Part shown: positions 6,491 through 13,155 of the stretch, one piece after another
How positions within the stretch are numbered: the stretch's first letter is position 1
How the letters are laid out: the number at the start of each line of letters is the position of its first letter
From: CBDTTW01 sp965363675
Lineage (GTDB): Bacteria > Bacteroidota > Rhodothermia > Rhodothermales > DASSAV01
Assembly (NCBI GenBank): GCA_965363675.1
Contig: CBDTTW010000063.1
Location: 1-15,621 of the forward strand
DNA: 15,621 bases
Direction of reading: 5' to 3'
Position numbers and translations under genes: made by a program
The notes under the pieces: generated by a model
What the model was told of the DNA's origin: nothing
What the model saw: the letters and a program-made list of their open reading frames with translations, nothing else
The model's database searches: none

Positions 6491-7525
6491 ATGCACACTT
6501 CCACGACCGCGATCCCCCCGCTGCGCATCGTTCAGTACGGCCTCGGCCCTATCGGGCTGGAGACGGCCCGCGCCGTCCGCAAGGCCGGGGGCCGCCTGCG
6601 CCTCGTCGGGGCCATCGACACCGACCCGGCCAAGGCGGGGCGCTCGGTCGGCGAGCTGCTCGGCGAGGCCCCGGACGCGCTCATCGTCTCGGCGGACGCG
6701 CCTCGGCTTTTGGCGGAGGCGCGTCCGAACGTGGCGCTGCACACGACCTCGTCGTTTCTGCCGCGCGTCATGGATCAGCTTCTGGCGTGCGCCGAGGCGG
6801 GCGTGCACGTCGTCTCGTCCACGGAGGAGCTTTTTTACCCCTACGCACGTCACCCGGAGCTTGCCGCCGCCCTCGACGCGGCGGCCCGCAAGGCGGGCGT
6901 CGTCCTCACGGGCACGGGTGTAAACCCCGGCTTCGTGATGGACGTGCTGGCGCTCGCGGCTACGGGCGTCTGCACGGAAGTCCGCGCCGTCCATGCTGAG
7001 CGCGTCGTGGATGCGGGCCTGCGCCGCGAGCCCTTGCAGCGCAAGGTAGGCGCGGGCCTCAGCCCCGAGGCCTTCGCCGCGAAGAAGGCCGCCGGCGGCT
7101 TCGGGCACATCGGCCTCGTCGAGTCGCTGCGGTTTCTGGCGGCGGGCCTCGGGCTCCCCCTGGCGCGCGTCGAGGAAACCCTGGAGCCGGTCCTCAGCCC
7201 GCGCCCTGCCGAGACGCCGTTTCTGCGGCTCGGGGCGGGCGACGTGGCCGGCATCCACCACCGCGCCGCCGGCTACGACGCCGCCGGGGCCGCCGTCGCC
7301 ACGCTCGACCTGCGCATGTTCGTCGGCGCCGAAGCCCCCTACGACGCCGTCACGGTCGAGGGCGCGCCGCCGGTGCGCCTGCGCATCGAGGGCGGCGTCT
7401 TCGGCGACACCGCTACGGTCGCCATGCTCATCAACATGATCCCCTCGGTGGTAAGCGCCGCCCCCGGCCTGCGGTGCGCCTACGACCTGGCGCCGCCGCG
7501 CGCCTGGGCCGCCGCGCCCCGCTGA
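6491..7525 (+). CDS. DapB-like NAD(P)-dependent dehydrogenase, Ord (2,4-diaminopentanoate dehydrogenase) family
   Basis: A 344-residue Rossmann-fold oxidoreductase. The dinucleotide-binding GLGPIG is at 17-22, with the following acidic end of strand 2 at GAIDTDP (40-46). The middle carries motifs I recognise from Ord-type enzymes: HTTSSFL (84-90), VVSSTEELFYP (107-117), GTGVNPGFVMD (141-151), and RREPLQRKVGAGL (178-190) followed by FGHIGLVES. Characterised Ord oxidatively deaminates 2,4-diaminopentanoate in ornithine fermentation. The ornithine aminomutase genes that would make that substrate are not in the window, so the real substrate here is open. It begins nine bases after pruA, which points to amino-acid catabolism. 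It is not a true DapB for lysine synthesis: that family is shorter and has different motifs. Confidence 0.82.
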   Translation: MHTSTTAIPPLRIVQYGLGPIGLETARAVRKAGGRLRLVGAIDTDPAKAGRSVGELLGEAPDALIVSADAPRLLAEARPNVALHTTSSFLPRVMDQLLACAEAGVHVVSSTEELFYPYARHPELAAALDAAARKAGVVLTGTGVNPGFVMDVLALAATGVCTEVRAVHAERVVDAGLRREPLQRKVGAGLSPEAFAAKKAAGGFGHIGLVESLRFLAAGLGLPLARVEETLEPVLSPRPAETPFLRLGAGDVAGIHHRAAGYDAAGAAVATLDLRMFVGAEAPYDAVTVEGAPPVRLRIEGGVFGDTATVAMLINMIPSVVSAAPGLRCAYDLAPPRAWAAAPR

Positions 7526-7536
7526 CCGAGCCGCCG

Positions 7537-8010
7537 ATGGACGCCGCGCCGCCTGCCCTCGTCTTTCGCAGCCGCTACTTCCCGGCCCCGCGCGCCGGCT
7601 ACGTGCAGGCGTTGCTGACGACGAGCCTGGCGGCCACGCTTACGCCGGTGCTGATCTACCTGCTCGCGCGCGCCCTCCAGGGGTATGCGCTCTGGCCGGC
7701 GCTCGGCGTGGGACCCGGCCTTGCCCTTGCCGCCGCCCTCGGGTGGACGGCTTTCACCCTGCGCCGCCGGATCGCCGAAGTGCGCCTTGCGCCCGGCGTG
7801 GCCGCCGTCCGCACCGCCTACGAAGTGCTCGGACGGCGCCGCGCCCCTGCGTTCAAACCGCTCTACGATCTGCGCCGCGCCGCCGCCTCGCTCTTCATCA
7901 GCATCGGCGCCGACAGCCTGGAGCTTTACGCCGAGGACTGGCCCGACTACGAGCGCCTGCTGCGCGCGCTGCACGAAGCCGCCGCCGCCGAAACCGCCCC
8001 GTCCCCATGA
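7537..8010 (+). CDS. small two-TM membrane protein of unknown function
   Basis: A 157-residue protein that I do not recognise. Two hydrophobic helices (about residues 23-46 and 52-74) form a hairpin, followed by a cytoplasmic domain of about 80 residues. Its pattern (REV-type strand, then LFISIGADSLELYAEDW and a final amphipathic helix) is reminiscent of bacterial PH-like domains. That resemblance is a guess from pattern alone. The ATG at 7537 is chosen because it starts 11 bases after the dehydrogenase stop; the upstream in-frame ATG at 7474 would overlap that gene by 52 bases and add a charged, non-conserved-looking leader. It overlaps the GntR gene by ATGA, so the two are translationally coupled and may be partners. 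Confidence 0.8.
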   Translation: MDAAPPALVFRSRYFPAPRAGYVQALLTTSLAATLTPVLIYLLARALQGYALWPALGVGPGLALAAALGWTAFTLRRRIAEVRLAPGVAAVRTAYEVLGRRRAPAFKPLYDLRRAAASLFISIGADSLELYAEDWPDYERLLRALHEAAAAETAPSP

Positions 8011-8954
8011 GCCGCGACGCCGCCGGACCGCTCCCGCTGCACCTCGACCGGCAAAGCCCGACGCCGCTTCAGGAGCAGATCGTCCTCCAGGTTCGCTACC
8101 TCGTCGCTACGGGAGCGCTGGCCGTGGGGGCGCCGCTGCCGTCCACGCGGGCGCTGGCGCGGCAGTTTGGGCTCTCGTTCCACACGGTGCGCAAAGCCTA
8201 CCAGGCGCTCGAACAGGAAGGACTGCTCGAAGGGCTGCCGGGGGGCTACCGGGTGCGGCGACGCATCACCCTCTCCAAAAGCGCCCGCATGGAACAGGCG
8301 TCGGCCGTGCTTCAGGACGCCCTGACGCACCTGCTGGGACTGGGGCTGTCGGGCGAGGACATCGGGTACGCCCTGGAGGAGCAGTTGGAGAGCCTGAGCC
8401 GGCAGGCGGTCGTCCGCAAAACGGTGTTCGCCGCCGCTTACCTCGAGCTGGCCGAGGACGCCGCCGCCCAGCTTGCCCAGGCGCTCCAGCAGCCCGTCGA
8501 GGCCGTCGAGACGGAAGCGCTCGGGCGACACCGCGACGCCGACACCGTCATTGCGCGCTTTGCCGAGCTGGCGAGCGCCGCCGCCTCCCTGCCCCACTCC
8601 GACGCCCTCGGGGTCGTGACGCACCTGAACGCCGAAGCGCTCGACCTGGCGACCCGCGTCTCGCCTCACCAGACGCTCGGCGTCGTCGTGCGGGACGTGC
8701 GCAGCCTGGCGCCGCTGCTCGACGAACTGCGCCTGATGACGGGCTTTGCGGGCCAGGTGCTCGCCGCCGCCGTCGAAGACGCGCCGCGCCACCTGACGGG
8801 GCTGCTCGCCCAGTCGGATTTTTTGCTCTACACCCGCGCCTGCAAACGCCGCCTGGCCCCGCTCGTCGCGGACTTCTCCCGCCAGGCGGTGCTCCGGCAC
8901 GACGTGACGCCGGACAGCATCGCGCTCGTGCGCTCGCTGCTGCCCTCGGGCTAG
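8007..8954 (+). CDS. GntR-family transcriptional regulator with unusual C-terminal domain
   Basis: A 315-residue DNA-binding regulator. The N-terminal winged helix-turn-helix (about residues 18-84) is a clear GntR domain of the YtrA-like kind: TPLQEQIVLQVRYLV, LPSTRALARQFGLS, HTVRKAYQALEQEGLLE and GGYRV. A helical linker follows (about 92-130). The remaining 180 residues look like an alternating alpha/beta effector domain (for example LGVVVRDVRSLAPLLDELR at 224-242 followed by QVLAAAV, then DFLLYT). They resemble neither the FCD, UTRA, aminotransferase nor short YtrA tails. It is last in the pruA operon, overlaps the membrane-protein gene by four bases, and probably controls this operon. The stop codon overlaps the end of pgpH by four bases, tail to tail. 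Confidence 0.88.
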   Translation: MSRDAAGPLPLHLDRQSPTPLQEQIVLQVRYLVATGALAVGAPLPSTRALARQFGLSFHTVRKAYQALEQEGLLEGLPGGYRVRRRITLSKSARMEQASAVLQDALTHLLGLGLSGEDIGYALEEQLESLSRQAVVRKTVFAAAYLELAEDAAAQLAQALQQPVEAVETEALGRHRDADTVIARFAELASAAASLPHSDALGVVTHLNAEALDLATRVSPHQTLGVVVRDVRSLAPLLDELRLMTGFAGQVLAAAVEDAPRHLTGLLAQSDFLLYTRACKRRLAPLVADFSRQAVLRHDVTPDSIALVRSLLPSG

Positions 8955-11572
8955 GCGCCCGGCTCGGCCTCCGGCGAGTCGGAGGGTCCGGCGCGGCGCT
9001 CGGCCTTGAGGTCCAGGGCGCGCTCGTCCAGCGGCGTCTGGGCTTCTTCGGCCGCTTCCGGCGGCGCTTCGGCGGCGGGGGCCTCGGCGGCGTCAGGCGG
9101 CCCGTCGGCGGCGCCGGGCGGCCCGTCGGCGCCGTCGCCGCGGCTCGGCTCCGGGAGCGAGACGATGGGGCCGGCGGCGGCGCGGGAGCCGCTGCTGCGG
9201 CCCGCTTCAGGGCGCGGAGGTTCCGGGTACTTGATGCGCACGTGGTAAATGCCGAGCAGCATCATCAGAAACGTTTCTTTGACGATCGTCAGGTCGGCGA
9301 ACGTAAGGTTCGTCAGGTTGAGCTGCCCGTCCTCGGTGCGCGCCCGGAAAACCATGTCGATGAGCGTTTCGAGGCGCTTGTGCGTCGGCTCGGCAAGGCT
9401 GCGGCTGGCGGCCTCGACCGAGTCGGCGAGCATGAGGATGCCGGCCTCCTTGCTGTCGGGGCGCGGGCCGGGGTAGCGGAACTCCGACTCCTGCACGGGC
9501 GGCTCGTGGGGCGGCGTGTTTTCGGCCGCCTTGCGGTAGAAGTACTCGATGCGGGTGGTGCCGTGATGCATCGGGATGAAACGCAGCACCCGCTCCGGCA
9601 GGCGGTACTGCCTGCCCAGCTCGACGCCGTCCTTGACGTGCGAGGCGATGATGAGCGCGCTCATGCGCGGCTTGAGCTGGTCGTGGGGGTTCTCGCCGGG
9701 CCGCTGGTTCTCGACGTAGTACTCCGGCTTGAGCATCTTGCCTACGTCGTGGTACAGCGCCCCGACGCGCGTGAGCAGGGCGTTGGCCCCGATGGCGTCG
9801 GCGGCGGCCTCGGCCAGGTTCGCCACCTGGAGCGAGTGGTTGAACGTGCCGGGGGCGCGCAGGCTCAGATCCTTGAGCAGGGGGCGGTTCGTGTCGGAAA
9901 GCTCCAGCAGCGTCAGGTCCGTCGTAATGTCGAACGTCCGCTCGAAGACCCAGAGCAGCGGATACGCCATGATGAGCAGGAACGAGTTGATGCCCACGTG
10001 CAGCAGGCTCTCCAGGAGCGCGTCGAGAGGCAGGCGCTGCACCAGCCACCACCCCCCGACGGCGGCGGCATACCCCACGAACACCAGGCCCGCGCTCAGG
10101 AAGAACTGCCCCCGGTTCTTGATGTCGCGCACGCTGAAGACGCCGAGGATGCCCGCAAAGACGGTCGCAAAGGCATAGCCGAAGTCGCTGTTGAGCAGGT
10201 GCCCGCCGATGAGCGCGAGCGTGAGCGTGCCGAGCAGCCCCACCCGCGAGTCGAAGATGACCGTCAGCAGGACCGACACGATGGCGACCGGCGCCGCCAG
10301 CACCGGCCGCGACGGCAACCGCAGCACGACGGCCAGGGAAGCCACGGTCAGCGCCAGCAGCACCGAGACGAGCAGCAGCTTCCGCAAATCGTCGTAGATG
10401 GGGCGGCGCAGCAGGAACAGGTACAGAAAGAACATCAGGTACGTCGCCAGCGTCAGCACGAACCGCCCCAGGGTCAGCTTCCAGTACTCCATCGGCCCGG
10501 CGCGCTCGCGCTGCAACGCCTCGAACGAGCGCAGCTTGCGGTAGACCTCGGGCGTAATCAGGTCGTTCTCGCGGACGATCACCTCGGAAGCCTGGACGAT
10601 GCCCTGCGTCGGAGAGAGGCGGCGCAAGGCGCGCGCAATGGCGGCCTCCGTCTCGGCGCGCATCAGCACGAGCGACGGCTCGGCGACGGACTGGAAAAAC
10701 GCAAGCGCGAGGGCGGCCTGCCGGGCGTCGGGGTAGCGCTCGCTGAAGCGCCGGCGCGCCTCCTCGGACGCCTCGGCGAGGCCGTAGACCGACGAGCGGT
10801 GCCGGAGCTGGTCCTGCCGCTCCTGCTCGTTGCGCACCACCAGATGCTCGGCCCGGATGCTGTCGAGCGGTACGTTCAGAACGCCCTTACGCAGCAGCTC
10901 CTCGCCCAGCTCGGCGGCGGCGGCAAGGTAGTTCTCGGCGCGCACGCCCTGACGCCCCGCTCGGGGGTCTGCCTGAAACTCGGGCTGGTAGGCCAGGTAG
11001 GCCGTCAGCAGGCTCTGCCACTGCTCCGGAGTCAGCTTCAGGCGCGTGGCGCCCCGCAGTTCGGCATAGCGCACCGAGTCGGCGCGGGCCGCCTCGTACC
11101 GCCCACGGTCTCGCTGGTAGCGGTAGTTTTTATACGCCGTGCGGATGCGGTTCAGTTGGGCCAGCACCGAGTCGCGGTTGGCCGCCACGAGCGCTGCGGC
11201 GCCGGGCCGCTCCGCGAAAATGGGCGGCGTCGCGGCGTAGATCTGGCGCTGCTCCTGCCGGAGCACCTCGGGGTCCTTCTGGATGGCAAAGTCGTAAGGC
11301 GAGACCAGGGTTTTCTTGCGCCACACCTCTCCCTGGCGGTAGCCCTGCTCCTGCTGCTCGCCGTGCGGAAACGCCAGCAGCGTCAGCAGCGTCAGGCCCA
11401 GGAACAGCGCCGGGCGCAGCGCCGGGCGGACGCGCTCGTAGGGGCCGGGTGGACGCCCCGTCTCCAGGGTTTGCCCTACCGGACGCGGCTTCTTCGGACC
11501 CAGCCCAAAAGTTTGCAGAACACCCATAGCCCTGGCAGCGCCCATTGCAGGGCCGCCGCCGATCATGCTCAT
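8951..11572 (-). CDS. pgpH: PgpH-type membrane HD phosphodiesterase (c-di-AMP hydrolase family)
   Basis: An 873-residue 7TM-HD protein. Characterised relatives hydrolyse cyclic di-AMP to pApA. Order of parts: a basic N-terminus, TM at about 52-68, an extracytoplasmic 7TMR-HDED domain (about 70-365), seven TMs (about 366-543), and a cytoplasmic HD domain (about 570-780). The metal and catalytic residues are intact: H579 in FNHS, H608 and D609 in YHDVGK, H645 in ASHV, H669 and H670 in MHHG, and D717 in LADSVE. The tail (about 785-873) is low-complexity, rich in Ala, Pro, Glu and Asp, with a 7-residue duplication ADGPPGA/ADGPPDA. It starts nine bases after the symporter stop codon. In-frame ATGs at residues 3, 10 and 16 make the precise start uncertain. 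Whether this lineage uses c-di-AMP cannot be seen here. Confidence 0.93.
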   Translation of the reverse strand: MSMIGGGPAMGAARAMGVLQTFGLGPKKPRPVGQTLETGRPPGPYERVRPALRPALFLGLTLLTLLAFPHGEQQEQGYRQGEVWRKKTLVSPYDFAIQKDPEVLRQEQRQIYAATPPIFAERPGAAALVAANRDSVLAQLNRIRTAYKNYRYQRDRGRYEAARADSVRYAELRGATRLKLTPEQWQSLLTAYLAYQPEFQADPRAGRQGVRAENYLAAAAELGEELLRKGVLNVPLDSIRAEHLVVRNEQERQDQLRHRSSVYGLAEASEEARRRFSERYPDARQAALALAFFQSVAEPSLVLMRAETEAAIARALRRLSPTQGIVQASEVIVRENDLITPEVYRKLRSFEALQRERAGPMEYWKLTLGRFVLTLATYLMFFLYLFLLRRPIYDDLRKLLLVSVLLALTVASLAVVLRLPSRPVLAAPVAIVSVLLTVIFDSRVGLLGTLTLALIGGHLLNSDFGYAFATVFAGILGVFSVRDIKNRGQFFLSAGLVFVGYAAAVGGWWLVQRLPLDALLESLLHVGINSFLLIMAYPLLWVFERTFDITTDLTLLELSDTNRPLLKDLSLRAPGTFNHSLQVANLAEAAADAIGANALLTRVGALYHDVGKMLKPEYYVENQRPGENPHDQLKPRMSALIIASHVKDGVELGRQYRLPERVLRFIPMHHGTTRIEYFYRKAAENTPPHEPPVQESEFRYPGPRPDSKEAGILMLADSVEAASRSLAEPTHKRLETLIDMVFRARTEDGQLNLTNLTFADLTIVKETFLMMLLGIYHVRIKYPEPPRPEAGRSSGSRAAAGPIVSLPEPSRGDGADGPPGAADGPPDAAEAPAAEAPPEAAEEAQTPLDERALDLKAERRAGPSDSPEAEPGA
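9096..9131 (-). repeat. 21-bp-period in-frame repeat in pgpH tail
   Basis: GGCGGCCCGTCGGCG occurs at 9096-9110 and again at 9117-9131. It encodes a tandem 7-residue unit in the disordered-looking C-terminal tail of PgpH. Such a repeat can expand or contract by slippage without breaking the frame. Confidence 0.6.
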
Positions 11573-11581
11573 CTCGCCGGA

Positions 11582-13135
11582 TCAAGATACGGCGGCAGGG
11601 CCGGATCGCCTAAGCAGCCGCCCGGCAAGCCACCCGAGCCCCAGGGTGGCCCCGGCGCCGATGGCCGTGTACCACGGCCACCCCACCGAGCGCAGCGTCT
11701 CGCCCGGCAGGCCCGCCCGGAAAAACGTGACGACCCACCCGGCCTGGTCGCTGTAGCGCACGCCGAAGATGAGGAGCGTCATGAGCGTGATGACGACCAC
11801 GAACACGACCATCGCCTCGCGCTCCTGCACGCGCCGGTTGAGCATCCCGAGGAGGAAAACGCCCAGCAGGCCGCCGTAGGTGAACGAAGCGATTTCCAGA
11901 CCCAGTTCCACGATCGGGTTCTTCTGATCGCGGAACAGGCTCGCAAACCCGACGAACACCACCCCCCATACGAGCGTCTGCACGCGCGAGGCCCGCAGCG
12001 CCTCGGCCTCGGAAAGCGGCGGGCGGCCTTTGCGAAACAGGCCGTACAAGTCGAGCATCGTCGAAGAAGCCAGCGAGTTGAGCGACGAGGCCATGGTGCT
12101 CATGGCCGCTGCAAGGATGCCCGCCAGGATCAGCCCGGAGACGCCCGGCGGCAGCCCCTCGATGATGTAGCGCGGGTACACCTCGTCGGCGCGCGCAAGG
12201 CCCAGTTCGGCGGGCGTGCGCATGCCGTAGTGGCTCCAGAGCAGCAGCCCGATGGTCAGGAAAAGGGCGAACTGCACCATCACGAGGAAGGCGCTCGCCA
12301 CGAGGGCCAGCCGGCTCTCGCCGAGCGAGCGGCACGTCAGCAGCCGCTGCACGATGAGCTGGTCGGTCCCGTGCGAGGCCATGGCAAAAATCGCCCCGCC
12401 TACCACGGCCGTCGGCAACAGGTAAGGCCGCGTGAACCATTCGCCGAGGGAAAGCCCCGCCCCCAGGTCGATGACGGTGGTTTTGCCCGCCGCCGAGGCC
12501 GCCGCCGCCCACCCCTCCGGGATGCTCCCCAGCAGCAGCGCTATCGTCACGAGGGCGCCGCCCACGTACACCCCCATCTGCACCACGTCCATCCAGATGA
12601 CGGCCTTGATGCCGCCGATGTACGTGTACAGAATGGTCACGAGGCCGATGGCCGCGATGATCGCGAGGTATCCCACCTCGAAGCCCGCCGCATCCGCGAT
12701 GACCTTGACCGGGATGGCCGTGGCGAAAAGCCGCACGCCGTCGGCGAGCACGCGCGTGCCGAGGAACACCACGGCCGCCAGCCCCCGCATCCGGTCGCCG
12801 AAGCGCTGCCCGAGGAAGGCATAGGCCGTAAGCAAATTGCCCTGAAAGTACCGGGGCAGGAAAAACACGCTCACGAGGATGCGCCCCGCGAGGTACCCGA
12901 AGGTCATCTGGAAGAACGTCAGCGAGCCGCCGAAAGCCACCGCGGGCACGCTGATGACGGTCAGCGAGCTGGTCTCCGTGGCGACGATCGAGAAGCAGAC
13001 GGCCCACCACGGCAAATCGCGGCCGCCGAGAAAATAATCGTGCGTGGACTTCTGGCGGCCCCCGGAGAGCACGCCGAAGGCCGCCACACCCGCCAGGTAC
13101 AGCGCGATCACGAGATAATCGACCAGGGTCAGCAT
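11582..13135 (-). CDS. sodium:solute symporter (SSS family)
   Basis: A 517-residue inner-membrane secondary transporter with the LeuT-like fold and about 13 TM helices. Family marks are FSIVATETSSLTVISVPAVAF (split here as FSIVATETSS, 48-57, and LTVISVPAVAF, 58-68), YTYIGGIKAVIWMDVVQ (170-186), and the SSS signature region HGTDQLIVQRLLTCRS (255-270). AAAMSTMASSLNSLASS (342-358) contains the Ser/Thr of the sodium site. The substrate is not evident; relatives carry sugars, proline, pantothenate or iodide/monocarboxylates. The start is ATG at 13133-13135, 20 bases after the ligA stop. The upstream open frame belongs to antisense-like reading through ligA and is not part of this protein. It is probably cotranscribed with ligA and pgpH. 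Confidence 0.93.
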   Translation of the reverse strand: MLTLVDYLVIALYLAGVAAFGVLSGGRQKSTHDYFLGGRDLPWWAVCFSIVATETSSLTVISVPAVAFGGSLTFFQMTFGYLAGRILVSVFFLPRYFQGNLLTAYAFLGQRFGDRMRGLAAVVFLGTRVLADGVRLFATAIPVKVIADAAGFEVGYLAIIAAIGLVTILYTYIGGIKAVIWMDVVQMGVYVGGALVTIALLLGSIPEGWAAAASAAGKTTVIDLGAGLSLGEWFTRPYLLPTAVVGGAIFAMASHGTDQLIVQRLLTCRSLGESRLALVASAFLVMVQFALFLTIGLLLWSHYGMRTPAELGLARADEVYPRYIIEGLPPGVSGLILAGILAAAMSTMASSLNSLASSTMLDLYGLFRKGRPPLSEAEALRASRVQTLVWGVVFVGFASLFRDQKNPIVELGLEIASFTYGGLLGVFLLGMLNRRVQEREAMVVFVVVITLMTLLIFGVRYSDQAGWVVTFFRAGLPGETLRSVGWPWYTAIGAGATLGLGWLAGRLLRRSGPAAVS

Positions 13136-13155
13136 AGGCGCGCTCGGCGAGGGGG

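Noticed and set aside
7474..7536. Upstream ATG at 7474 as start of the small membrane protein.
   Set aside because: It would overlap the dehydrogenase gene by 52 bases and add an Arg-rich leader, whereas the ATG at 7537 sits 11 bases after that gene's stop.
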